DNA from: Clostridia bacterium
GTDB taxonomy: Bacteria > Bacillota_A > Clostridia > Oscillospirales > CAG-272
DNA: 10,555 nt
Direction: 5' to 3'
Assembly: GCA_017500625.1 (NCBI GenBank)
Contig: JAFVYX010000209.1
Coordinates: 1-10,555 of the forward strand
In this document: positions 1 to 6,813 of the stretch, in pieces
Layout of the letters: each line of letters opens with the position of its first letter
How positions within the stretch are numbered: the stretch's first letter is position 1
Made by a program: the position numbers and the translations under genes
Notes under the pieces: model-generated
Database searches by the model: none
Told to the model about the DNA's origin: nothing
What the model saw: the letters and a program-made list of their open reading frames with translations, nothing else

Positions 1-1328
1 AGGTAGAAGAGAACGGGGAACTTGAAGGTCTCCGAGCTCTGCAGGGGGGTGACGCCGTGCGCCCAGACGGCGGCAAACACCATGAAGGCACAGGCGAGAA
101 TGGCAAAGGAGGGAACGACGAATCTCTTGAAGACGGGGAGGTCCTTTTCCTTCTTCATCCACAGAATGAACATCGGGATATAGAGGGCGTAGATCGTGAC
201 GATCGGAAGCTCGGACGAGTCGAAGTTGAAGAGCCCGAACCAGCCGCCGTTCGGCTCAAGGTTGGCACCGTAGAAGTAGAGGAGCCAGGCCGCGCAGATG
301 AAAAGGCCGAGGATCGAGGAGTTGTGCGCGACGTTGGTGCTCTTGTCGATCTGGCGGAGAGTCAGGGGGGAGGGCCCTTGGTTACGGACGGCAATGGCGT
401 AAAAGCCGCGCGTCGAGCCGACCATAAGGCCGTTGAGCGTACCGAGGCAGGAGATGACGATGCAGATGTTGAGGAACACGCCGCCGACCTTACCGAACAC
501 GTTGGAGAAGGCCACGGGAGCGCCCTGGTCGGGGTTCATCAGCACCTCGGTCGAGGCACCGCCCGCAACGCCGATATAATAGAGGATATACGCCGCCACA
601 ACGATCGCAGCGCCGATGACCAGCGCAAGGGGCAGGTTCTTCTTCGGATTCTTCAGCTCGGCGTTGATCGAGGTAGCCACGATCCAGCCCTCATAGGCAA
701 AGACGGTCGCCACGACCGCGGCAAACAGACCGCCGCCGATGCCGCCGGTGGCTTCGCCGATCACGGTGGTGAAGTTTTCACCCAAGGTGCCGCGGAAGGC
801 GCCGACGATCGTACCGACGATCGCCATCAGCGTGATGGGGACGAGCTTGATGACGGTGGCGCTGACCTGGAATTTACCCGCGATCTTCGGCGAGAGGGCG
901 TTCACGGTGTAGGAGGCGACAAGGAAGAAGCCCGAAAGCGCCATGACTTGAGGGCTGACGAGCGACCAGCCGAACATCACGCCGAAGTAGCGCGCCGAGA
1001 CCCAAGCAAGCACCGAGGTCATAGCGGGGTAGTAGATCGTGACCATAAACCAGGCAAGGTAGTAGGCAAAGCCGCGACCGCAGGTGGCCTCGGCGTAGTC
1101 GACAACGCCGCTGACCTTCTCGTACTTGGTCGCCATAATGGCAAATTGCGCCGAGCAGATGATCATGATAAGACCGGTGATGGCCCACGCCGCAATGCCG
1201 AGAGGCATATTGCCGCCCGTGGCAACGAGGACGTTCTGCGCCTTGAAGAAGACGCCCGAGCCGATGACCGTACCGACCACCATGCAAATGGCGGTGATAA
1301 GACCGAACTTACGCGTTAGCTTTTCCAT
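1..1328 (-). CDS. APC-family amino acid permease (LAT/SteT-like), 3' end outside window
   Basis: Polytopic inner-membrane transporter, probably an amino acid exchanger or symporter of the APC superfamily. Translated from the complement, it begins MEKLTRKFGLITAICMVVGT, followed by the TM1 signature GSGVFF (GSG at residues 23-25, the unwound substrate-binding turn of this family). A second signature near residue 209, FAYEGW followed by the loop ELKNPKKNLP, is typical of the LAT/SteT branch (TM6 and the following loop). About 442 residues are visible. The family is usually 440-480 residues, so only a short C-terminus is missing. The start is fixed by an AGGAG at 1337-1341, 8 nt from ATG. It has its own promoter, although no terminator separates it from the secreted-protein gene upstream, so some read-through is possible. 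The substrate cannot be told from sequence; serine/threonine or another neutral amino acid is plausible by analogy with SteT. Confidence 0.9.
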   Translation of the reverse strand, partial: MEKLTRKFGLITAICMVVGTVIGSGVFFKAQNVLVATGGNMPLGIAAWAITGLIMIICSAQFAIMATKYEKVSGVVDYAEATCGRGFAYYLAWFMVTIYYPAMTSVLAWVSARYFGVMFGWSLVSPQVMALSGFFLVASYTVNALSPKIAGKFQVSATVIKLVPITLMAIVGTIVGAFRGTLGENFTTVIGEATGGIGGGLFAAVVATVFAYEGWIVATSINAELKNPKKNLPLALVIGAAIVVAAYILYYIGVAGGASTEVLMNPDQGAPVAFSNVFGKVGGVFLNICIVISCLGTLNGLMVGSTRGFYAIAVRNQGPSPLTLRQIDKSTNVAHNSSILGLFICAAWLLYFYGANLEPNGGWFGLFNFDSSELPIVTIYALYIPMFILWMKKEKDLPVFKRFVVPSFAILACAFMVFAAVWAHGVTPLQSSETFKFPVLFY

Positions 1329-1360
1329 AAGCTTTTCTCCTAAAAATAATTAATAGTATA

Positions 1361-1375
1361 GTCGTAGACAACGAC
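1361..1375. repeat. 5-5-5 inverted repeat at the permease transcription start
   Basis: GTCGT, five bases, then ACGAC form a perfect inverted repeat. It covers the position (about 1374) where transcription from the adjacent promoter should begin. The placement would suit a repressor operator or a short 5' hairpin, but a 5-bp arm is short enough to be chance. Confidence 0.35.
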
Positions 1376-1380
1376 ACCTT

Positions 1381-1409
1381 ATTGTATAACGAAAGCGTCC
1401 CTTTGTCAA
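1381..1409 (-). promoter_or_regulatory. Sigma-A promoter of the permease gene
   Basis: On the minus strand, -35 TTGACA (1404-1409) and -10 TACAAT (1381-1386) are separated by exactly 17 bp. The -35 is a perfect consensus and the -10 has one mismatch. The expected start near 1374 gives a leader of about 46 nt before the permease ATG. This suggests vigorous vegetative transcription unless repressed. Confidence 0.85.
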
Positions 1410-1435
1410 TCCCTATTTGCAAAAAGACTCTCCCT

Positions 1436-4369
1436 TTATTCCTCGGTCGAAGCGCTCAGGGCCTCGCCCGCCTTGAGGAAGCAAATGGCGATCCTCTGCG
1501 TCCGCCCCTCCTCCTCAAAAAGGTCGGGGGTGGCAAACGCGGCGGAAAGTGCCGCGGCACCTGCCGTGGCGGTACCGTTGTAGGTGAAGACGATGCTGCC
1601 GTCGGCGGCCCTTGTAAAGACGTTTTCCGTCCCCTTCACAAAGCGAATGAGCATGGTGTCTCCCTCGGGAACGTCGGCCGCGCTCAGAGAACGGACGGTC
1701 ACGTTCGTCACCGCCTTGATCGCGGCGATATACTTCGTGGCCATGTCCTCGTGCGCGTCCTCGATCACCACACGGTACTCGGTCAGGTTTGCGCCGCCAA
1801 GGTAAAGCGAGGTCTTGGTGACGGTGTCCTTGCCCGAGGTGAGGATCTTCTGCATGTTGGGGAACGCCACACCCAGCTTGTTCTTATAATGCGTGGCAAA
1901 GTTCTTGAGCGTCGGGGTGGTCTGGAAGGTCTTGTGATCGGGAGTCTCGTAATAGAACGTATCCTCCTGGCCTGCGCGCTCCAGCACCACGTACGCCGAG
2001 AAGATAAGACGCTCGGCGGCGTTCTCGGTCATGCGCTCGTAGGCGAAGCAGGGCGCACCGCCGTAGGTGCCGCCGTAGAGGTTAGGGTCGGCAAGATAGC
2101 CGAGGCCCGTTTTGTAGGCGGCGGCCATCTGAGAGCCCGAGACCTTGGGCACGTACGTACCGTTCTCCTTCGTGACACCCAAGGCGGCGGCGTTGCCCAA
2201 GGTGTGGAACAGCGCGCCGAAATTCACGGTGTAGCCCGCCGTCTCCAGCTGCTGGAGAATAGCAGTATCCACGGTGTAGAGGGCTCTTGCGCCCAGGGCT
2301 CCCGTGGTGGTCATCTGGTAACCGACAAAGGCGAGCAGATCGTCCGCGAGGGCCTCGCCGAGGTAGCGGACCTTATAATCGGCCAGCGTCTCGTCAAGGC
2401 GCTTCTGAACGATCGGCTGCAGCGAGGGCAGCTCGGCGTCCACGTCGGCAAACGATTCGTAAAGATGCTCAAGGATCACCTCGTCAACGCCCACAAGGGC
2501 CGAAAGGTCGGCGTCCACGTTCATGGCGATGGCGCGGAAGCGCTCGGCCGCCGTCGAAAGCGTCTTGCCCTCGAAGAAGGCCGCGGCCGAAAGGACGGGC
2601 TCTCGCTCGGGGTAGTTAGCGTAGTCGCGCTGAAGAATGGCGTCCACGGCCGCGTCCACGGCGGCCTGCTTCTCCTCGGCGGTGGCCCCCTCGGCGAGGG
2701 CGGCGAGGGCGGCATAGACCTCGGCCTGGTTGGCGGCGGGCAGGGCGCGCACCTCGTTGGCGTCGATCTCACCCGCGACCACGGCGGCACGGAAGGCATC
2801 GCGCGCCTCACCCTCACCGTGGAAGGAGCCGTCAAGCAGGAAGTCGAGGCGCCCCTTGATGGCCGCGGCGATCTCCTCACGGGTGTTGGTGAAGGTGAGA
2901 TCCTGGATCTCTCCCTGTGCGATGAAGGCGATCTCGTTCTCCGAAAGACGCGTCATCTCGGAGATGTCGATGCGGAAATACTTGCAGAGGTCGGCCATAT
3001 GGTTCTGGCGCCGCTCGGCGGCGGTCAGGGCGCGGTCATAGAAGCGGAAGGCGTAAAAATCGGTCTCGATGTTCGCCGTGGCGTAGTTGCCGACGATGCA
3101 GGCACCGCCAAGCCCCGTGTTCTTATCGTTTGTCGGGATATCCTTGGCGATCTCGAGGTTATTCGACCATGCCGAGGTCAGAAGCGCCGCGGTGCCGGCG
3201 TCATAGTCGGCCGTGCGGTTCTGCTGGATCGTCAGGGGGAAGGGCTTCCCCTGCGGCACAAGGAGGGTGGCGCCGGGGAGCGTGTAGGAGGAGGTGCCGC
3301 CGTTACCGTAGTCCCTGATCTGCTTGAAGAGGACGGCGTTCGAGGAGGCCGTCATATAGAGCGCCGAGTCGCGGAGGGTGAAGATGTGATGGTCAAGGGC
3401 CGTCGGCTGGGCGACCACCAGGTCGGCGGTGATCAGGCCCTCGTAGGGAATGTTCGACACGCGCAGCATGCAGTTGGACGTCTGGTGGCCGACGTGAATG
3501 TAGCCGTTTTCCAGAGTAAAGGTGGGCTTTTGCTTTTCGCCCGTTGCGTCCTGGTAGTCCTTGGTGCCAAAGGAGGAAAGCCCGATCGCAAGGTAGGAGT
3601 TGTAGGGATCGCCCTCCTCATCAAAGCGCGTCTTGGCCGCGTAGGTGAAGGAGCTGAACAGGAGGCGGAACTGCGTCTCATAGGTGGAGATCGCGGCGGA
3701 GAAGGCGTTCGTCCACTTGGTCGGAGTGTCGTCATTCATCACCACGCGGTTCTCAAGCTTTGTCAGGTCAACAAAGGTGCTGGTCGTCGCGTAGGTGGCC
3801 TCGGTCCAAGGCGCGGTAGGCTCCTCGCCCTCCTCACCCTCAATGAGGGGGATCGGCTCGTAGGTGGCCTCGTCCTTATCGCGGATGCCGTCGCCGTCGG
3901 TGTCGGTCCAGGTCTCGATGGCGATGTAGGTGCCCTCGCCCTCGTCACGCTTGCCGTTTTCGTTGACGTCGTCAAAGCATTCCACGGCGCGGATCACCTC
4001 GCCCTCGTCACGCTCACCGTTCGCGTTGGCATCGGTGAACACGTCCACAAGGTAATAGACCTCGGCCTTTTGCTCCTCACCGTCACCGTTCTTGTCGTAG
4101 AAGATCGTAATCTTCTGCTTGTATTCGTATTTGTCCCAGGTGATGGGCTGGGTGGGAAGCTCGGGCACGGTATTGCCCCAATGCTCGTTCAAGCGGTAAA
4201 AGTCCGCTCCAAAAAGGAGACCGTCTTGCACGTAGAGCTTGTTGTATTCGCTCTCGTCGATCTCGGGGTACACCTCGCTTCCTGTGCCCTCGGCAGCACC
4301 GATGAGGGGGGTGACGACCGAGAGAAGAAAGGAAAGTGCCAGGAAAAGGGAAAATACTCTCTTTTTCAT
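1436..4369 (-). CDS. Large secreted protein with calcium-loop repeats and LamG-like domain
   Basis: A 977-residue exported protein of unknown specific function. Residues 1-26 are a Sec signal peptide (MKKR, hydrophobic core, cleavage near GAA|EG). Residues 33-65 hold an LYVQDGLLFGADFY segment often seen at the start of clostridial LamG-like ectodomains. Residues 84-170 hold four EF-hand-like loops (Asp92, 113, 134 and 156), each of DxNxDG or DxNxNGxxDxGE type. A jelly-roll LamG-like region spans about 190-465 and ends in RFYDRALTAAERRQN. An Ala/Glu-rich helical region covers about 470-690. The C-terminal part contains a GGANLTEYRVV beta-rich module. There is no LPXTG motif, lipobox or C-terminal TM, so it is probably released or held by non-covalent binding. 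The start at 4369 is preferred over an in-frame ATG at 4402 because AAGGAG lies 6 nt upstream and the signal peptide then begins cleanly. Polysaccharide, glycan or host-surface binding is inferred, not shown. Confidence 0.85.
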   Translation of the reverse strand: MKKRVFSLFLALSFLLSVVTPLIGAAEGTGSEVYPEIDESEYNKLYVQDGLLFGADFYRLNEHWGNTVPELPTQPITWDKYEYKQKITIFYDKNGDGEEQKAEVYYLVDVFTDANANGERDEGEVIRAVECFDDVNENGKRDEGEGTYIAIETWTDTDGDGIRDKDEATYEPIPLIEGEEGEEPTAPWTEATYATTSTFVDLTKLENRVVMNDDTPTKWTNAFSAAISTYETQFRLLFSSFTYAAKTRFDEEGDPYNSYLAIGLSSFGTKDYQDATGEKQKPTFTLENGYIHVGHQTSNCMLRVSNIPYEGLITADLVVAQPTALDHHIFTLRDSALYMTASSNAVLFKQIRDYGNGGTSSYTLPGATLLVPQGKPFPLTIQQNRTADYDAGTAALLTSAWSNNLEIAKDIPTNDKNTGLGGACIVGNYATANIETDFYAFRFYDRALTAAERRQNHMADLCKYFRIDISEMTRLSENEIAFIAQGEIQDLTFTNTREEIAAAIKGRLDFLLDGSFHGEGEARDAFRAAVVAGEIDANEVRALPAANQAEVYAALAALAEGATAEEKQAAVDAAVDAILQRDYANYPEREPVLSAAAFFEGKTLSTAAERFRAIAMNVDADLSALVGVDEVILEHLYESFADVDAELPSLQPIVQKRLDETLADYKVRYLGEALADDLLAFVGYQMTTTGALGARALYTVDTAILQQLETAGYTVNFGALFHTLGNAAALGVTKENGTYVPKVSGSQMAAAYKTGLGYLADPNLYGGTYGGAPCFAYERMTENAAERLIFSAYVVLERAGQEDTFYYETPDHKTFQTTPTLKNFATHYKNKLGVAFPNMQKILTSGKDTVTKTSLYLGGANLTEYRVVIEDAHEDMATKYIAAIKAVTNVTVRSLSAADVPEGDTMLIRFVKGTENVFTRAADGSIVFTYNGTATAGAAALSAAFATPDLFEEEGRTQRIAICFLKAGEALSASTEE
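3858..4120 (-). repeat. Tandem calcium-loop repeats, about 21 residues each
   Basis: Four consecutive loops start at Asp92, Asp113, Asp134 and Asp156 of the secreted protein, a period of 21, 21 and 22 residues. Loops two to four share D-x-[ND]-x-[ND]-G-x-x-D-x-[GD]-E, which puts oxygen ligands at EF-hand positions 1, 3, 5, 9 and 12. The first loop is degenerate after position 6. Loops two and three also share an exact 18-bp DNA segment (3934-3951 and 3997-4014) 63 bp apart, which points to recent unit duplication. They resemble dockerin or thrombospondin type-3 calcium loops, but the helices that complete a dockerin are not evident. Confidence 0.75.
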
Positions 4370-4406
4370 AGGGAACTCCTTAAATAAAATACAGTATAAC
4401 AATCCT

Positions 4407-4435
4407 ATTATAACATATTAATACAACGAGCGCAA
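4407..4435 (-). promoter_or_regulatory. Sigma-A promoter of the secreted-protein gene
   Basis: On the minus strand, -35 TTGCGC (4430-4435), a 17-bp spacer, and a perfect -10 TATAAT (4407-4412). TG one base before the hexamer makes it an extended -10. It lies about 38 bp upstream of the ATG at 4369, whose AAGGAG sits between. Confidence 0.75.
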
Positions 4436-4458
4436 GATGCAATTTTTCCTGATCCTCA

Positions 4459-4487
4459 TCATAAATACGGCGCGCGCCGCATAGAGT
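4459..4487 (+). promoter_or_regulatory. Candidate sigma-E-type sporulation promoter for the SPOCS/LysM gene
   Basis: TCATAAA (4459-4465) and CATAGAGT (4480-4487) fit the Bacillus mother-cell sigma-E pattern ATA-N16-CATAnAnT. The ATA at 4461-4463 is 16 nt from CATA. The -10 matches 6 of 8 and the -35 5 of 7 positions of the consensus as I recall it. No sigma-A promoter was seen for this gene. The match is moderate, but it agrees with the encoded product. A start near 4494 would leave a leader of about 40 nt. The spacer holds a perfect 12-bp GC palindrome (4468-4479). Confidence 0.4.
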
Positions 4488-4534
4488 GGTAGCAAGAATG
4501 ACGGCAGATGCCGGGTGCAAAGGAGAAAACAAGC

Positions 4535-6097
4535 ATGGAACAGAACGAAAGCAAGCGTTCCCTGGGGTGCCTTGAGAGTGATGCCTGTCGGGAAACGCTC
4601 ACATCTGAGGTCAGCGTTGAGCATACGCTTCCCGATTATATGCCGGAGATCCGTCGGGTGAGGCGGATCGACGCCCGCGCCATTCCCTCGGGAAAATACG
4701 TGGAGAACGGAAGCTGCGAGTTTTCGGGCATCGTTGCCTACACCGTCATCTACACCGACGGTGATGGCCGCCTGGCGGCCGCCTCGCTGAATGCCGATTA
4801 CACCGTTCCATGCCGCATGCGCGGCACGGGCGCTCCCGGCGCCGCGTATGCGGATATTGAGGTGGAGTCCACCGTCTGCCGCCTTGGCGGGCCGCGCAGG
4901 ATCGGGCTGCGCTCCACGCTGAAGTGCCGTCCCCACCTCATTGAGTGCATCGAGCTTATCCCCCCCGCGACCGAGGGTCTCGAGTGCCTTACCCGCCCCG
5001 TGCTTCACCGAAAAACGCTGGTGGCCGAGGTCGGAGAGATCCCCGTTTACGATTCGTATGCGATCGCGGGCATCAGCCCCGACGAGGTGCGCCCCCTCTT
5101 TTGTGACGGCACCTTCCAGCCGGCCGACGGCCGCGCCTCGGGCGGCGCGCTCACTCTGCGCGGCACCGCCAACGTCCGCGTGGTGGCCTTAGGGCGTGAC
5201 GGTGCGCCCCTCACCTTTTCGTCACGGATCCCCGTGGAGCGGGAGGTGACGCTGGAGGGGGCGGAAAGCGGCGACGTTCCCCTCATCGTCGGTCGCCCCA
5301 CCACCCTCTCGGTCCGTGCAACGTCGGACGGTGAGGGCGGCACGCGCCTTGAGCTTGACGGCGCCCTGGAGTGTGAGGTGCGTCTTGTGAAGAATGAGGA
5401 AAGCACGCCCCTTCTTGGGGTGTATTCCACCACCTCTCCGCTGGAGGTCGCTACCCGTAACCACACCGCCGAGCGCGCGCTCGGCTCGGTCAGCACCTCG
5501 TACACCGTCAGCGGCAGCACCGCCCTTGTGGGTGAGGAGCGCGCCGCCACCGTCCTCGATACCGCCGCCACCGCCACCGTCCGCAAGATCACGGTGGAGG
5601 AGGGGCGCGCCGTGGTCCTCGGTGACGTCAAGGTCGGCATGCTGCTTGCGGGGATCCCTGCGGGCGAGGATACCGAGGTGCCCTGTCACGCGGTGGAGTA
5701 CACTCACCCCTTCCGCCTTGTGACCGAGCTGGCGGTTCCCGCAGGAAGTGACGTCCGCTACGAGTGCTGCGTCAGCGCCGTCGGCTCGCGCGGTCGCATC
5801 GAGGACACGGGCTACTCCGACGATACCGAGCTGCGCCTGCTTCTCACCGCGTACGTCCCCACGCCCCTCACGGTGGTGGAGAGCGTACGCCCCGTGAGCG
5901 ACGCCACCTACCCCGTGCGCGAGGGCGTCATCACCGTGGTCTATCCTGAGGAGGGCGACAGTCTCTGGTCGGTGGCCGAGCGCTATCATACCACGGTCGC
6001 CTCGCTCGCCGCGCTCAATCACCTGGACGGGGAGGAGCTTGGCGATCCCGCCGATCCCGCCTCGCTCTTTGACGTCGGGCATCTTCTTGTGGAGTGA
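4535..6097 (+). CDS. SPOCS (DUF3794) repeat protein with C-terminal LysM domain
   Basis: A 520-residue protein of the clostridial DUF3794/LysM type, probably laid down in the spore coat or cortex-facing layer. The N-terminus contains LPDYMPEIRRVRRIDAR, the characteristic SPOCS opening. Three SPOCS-like beta units can be followed: about residues 55-145, 195-300 and 345-455. Residues 461-520 are a LysM domain (EEGDSLWSVAERYHTT, ALNHL, then GHLLV), which normally binds N-acetylglucosamine-containing glycans such as peptidoglycan. The start at 4535 is chosen because AAAGGAG lies about 9 nt upstream; an in-frame ATG at 4508 lacks a ribosome site. There is no signal peptide, consistent with assembly from the mother-cell cytoplasm. 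The gene is divergent from the secreted protein, and its candidate promoter is sigma-E-like. The assignment to family is firm. The spore role follows from what is known of SPOCS and LysM coat proteins. Confidence 0.88.
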   Translation: MEQNESKRSLGCLESDACRETLTSEVSVEHTLPDYMPEIRRVRRIDARAIPSGKYVENGSCEFSGIVAYTVIYTDGDGRLAAASLNADYTVPCRMRGTGAPGAAYADIEVESTVCRLGGPRRIGLRSTLKCRPHLIECIELIPPATEGLECLTRPVLHRKTLVAEVGEIPVYDSYAIAGISPDEVRPLFCDGTFQPADGRASGGALTLRGTANVRVVALGRDGAPLTFSSRIPVEREVTLEGAESGDVPLIVGRPTTLSVRATSDGEGGTRLELDGALECEVRLVKNEESTPLLGVYSTTSPLEVATRNHTAERALGSVSTSYTVSGSTALVGEERAATVLDTAATATVRKITVEEGRAVVLGDVKVGMLLAGIPAGEDTEVPCHAVEYTHPFRLVTELAVPAGSDVRYECCVSAVGSRGRIEDTGYSDDTELRLLLTAYVPTPLTVVESVRPVSDATYPVREGVITVVYPEEGDSLWSVAERYHTTVASLAALNHLDGEELGDPADPASLFDVGHLLVE

Positions 6098-6126
6098 GCG
6101 CCTGTCGGAGCGGGCGGTCGAAACGT

Positions 6127-6185
6127 AAAAAAAACAAAAAAATTTTGGAAAATCTATTGACTTATTGAGAATAATTCTCTATAAT
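6127..6185 (+). promoter_or_regulatory. Strong sigma-A promoter with A-tract upstream element (lipoprotein gene)
   Basis: -35 TTGACT (6157-6162), 17-bp spacer, perfect -10 TATAAT (6180-6185). Directly upstream, 6127-6150 is almost pure A/T with long A runs, as in UP elements contacted by the RNA polymerase alpha subunit. It precedes the lipoprotein ATG by about 47 bp. Together these parts predict a very strong promoter in the absence of a repressor. Confidence 0.85.
6163..6183. promoter_or_regulatory. Fur-family operator-like palindrome between -35 and -10
   Basis: The arms TAT-T-GAGAA and TTCTC-T-ATA around a TAA centre form an imperfect 21-bp palindrome with a single mismatched pair. The core TGAGAATAATTCTCT (6166-6180) has the 7-1-7 layout of Fur-family boxes. 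It matches the variant TGAGAATNATTCTCA at all but the last base, and the classical TGATAATNATTATCA at 11 of 14 defined positions. It fills the promoter spacer, so binding would block RNA polymerase. Fur, Zur or PerR cannot be told apart from the site alone. Confidence 0.65.
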
Positions 6186-6232
6186 ATAGACAGAAGCCCG
6201 AAAGGGAAATCCAAAGAAAGTAGGAAAACGAT

Positions 6233-6658
6233 ATGAAAAGATTTACAAGATTTACCGCCGTTGCCCTTGTGGCCGTCCTTCTGCTCCTCTCGCTTGTCAG
6301 CTGCGGCAAGCAGAAATCGCTCATAAAGGCCTATACCGAGGCGGGCTATGACGTGACCGAGACGCTTGCCACGAACGAGAAGGTCAAGGCCTTCTTCACG
6401 CTTCTCGGCTACACCGAGGACGAGATCGATGAGCTTGACGACCAGAGCTTCATCACGGTCTATAAGGGCGTTGTTCCCACCGCCCTCATCGTCTGCTACT
6501 CCTCGTCCTTTGATCTCAAGGACGATCTCATCGAGGAGGAGAACGGCGTGAAGGACACGAGCGTGTACGACAAAGCCAAGGCCGAGGGCCGCATCAACGG
6601 CAACTGCCTGCTCCTCTACGCGATCGGTAAGGCCGACGTGATCTTCGCGGGGAACTGA
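6233..6658 (+). CDS. Small lipoprotein of unknown function, likely Fur-family regulated
   Basis: A 141-residue protein. Residues 1-23 form a lipoprotein signal peptide with basic start MKRFTR, a long leucine/valine core and lipobox LVSC. Cys24 would be lipidated, anchoring about 118 residues on the outer face of the membrane. The mature part is acidic, with clusters TEDEIDELDD and DLKDDLIEEE, contains two further cysteines (in VCYSS and GNCLL) and no histidine. I recognise no family. The ATG is preceded by a modest AGGA at 6222-6225. The gene stands alone: its promoter carries a Fur-type palindrome and an intrinsic terminator follows. A role in metal or oxidative stress response is suggested only by that operator. 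The protein shows no obvious substrate-binding fold and is much shorter than iron-siderophore binding lipoproteins. Confidence 0.8.
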   Translation: MKRFTRFTAVALVAVLLLLSLVSCGKQKSLIKAYTEAGYDVTETLATNEKVKAFFTLLGYTEDEIDELDDQSFITVYKGVVPTALIVCYSSSFDLKDDLIEEENGVKDTSVYDKAKAEGRINGNCLLLYAIGKADVIFAGN

Positions 6659-6675
6659 TAGAAATCGACAAAAAG

Positions 6676-6698
6676 AGCCGCCTTCGGGCGGCTTTTTT
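6676..6698 (+). terminator. Intrinsic terminator after the lipoprotein gene
   Basis: AGCCGCC (6676-6682), loop TTCG, GGCGGCT (6687-6693), followed by six T (6693-6698). A perfect 7-bp GC-rich stem with a UUCG-type loop starts 17 nt after the stop codon and insulates the cardiolipin synthase gene. Confidence 0.92.
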
Positions 6699-6721
6699 GC
6701 GTTTGTGTCGGGGGCGCCTTT

Positions 6722-6773
6722 AACAAAATAAAAACAAATTGCCAATTTTCCCGAAACAAACCTCGGGTATAAT
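6722..6773 (+). promoter_or_regulatory. Promoter region of cls with 11-bp-phased AACA half-sites
   Basis: A perfect TATAAT (6768-6773) has no convincing -35 (TTGCCA at 6739-6744 is 23 bp away, too far). Instead AACAAA occurs at 6722, 6733 and 6755, which are 11 or 22 bp apart. The last 9-bp half-site ends at 6763, four bases before the -10. The register at 6744 is degenerate. The first copy reads TTAACA at 6720-6725, like a PhoP half-site. The arrangement suggests activator-dependent transcription by an OmpR-family regulator. AT-rich composition makes some of this expected by chance. A 5-bp inverted repeat, CCCGA/TCGGG, also frames 6750-6767. Confidence 0.45.
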
Positions 6774-6813
6774 GAAGGTGGTATCTTCGAAAACGGTATT
6801 CGGGAGGCAGGAG

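Noticed and set aside
57..1319. A 420-codon plus-strand frame
   Set aside because: Antisense to the permease in codon register. The product is a charged His/Arg/Asp-rich string with no family resemblance, whereas the minus strand reads a clear APC transporter.
3858..4120. Dockerin domain (cellulosome attachment)
   Set aside because: The loops resemble dockerin calcium sites, but they recur at 21-22 residues without the intervening helices, and there are four loops instead of the paired dockerin layout.
1382..4387. A 1,001-codon open frame on the plus strand
   Set aside because: It is exactly in register opposite the secreted-protein gene. Its translation is low-complexity Gly/Arg/Val/Leu-rich without domains, while the minus strand has a ribosome site, signal peptide and recognisable domains.
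4508..4534. Upstream in-frame ATG for the SPOCS/LysM protein
   Set aside because: No ribosome site precedes it, while the ATG at 4535 has AAAGGAG at good spacing; the extra nine residues are not family-like.
4418..6082. Two minus-strand frames (4418-5008 and 5222-6082)
   Set aside because: Register shadows of the SPOCS/LysM gene, split only where the sense gene uses a TTA codon. No ribosome site or domain.
6198..6207. CCC-GAAA-GGG mini-hairpin in the lipoprotein leader, considered as a riboswitch or structured element
   Set aside because: Only three base pairs, no further conserved structure, and the leader is under 50 nt.
6739..6813. Upstream in-frame ATG for cardiolipin synthase
   Set aside because: It lies upstream of the TATAAT box and lacks a ribosome site; the ATG at 6814 follows GGGAGG and begins a normal Cls N-terminus.
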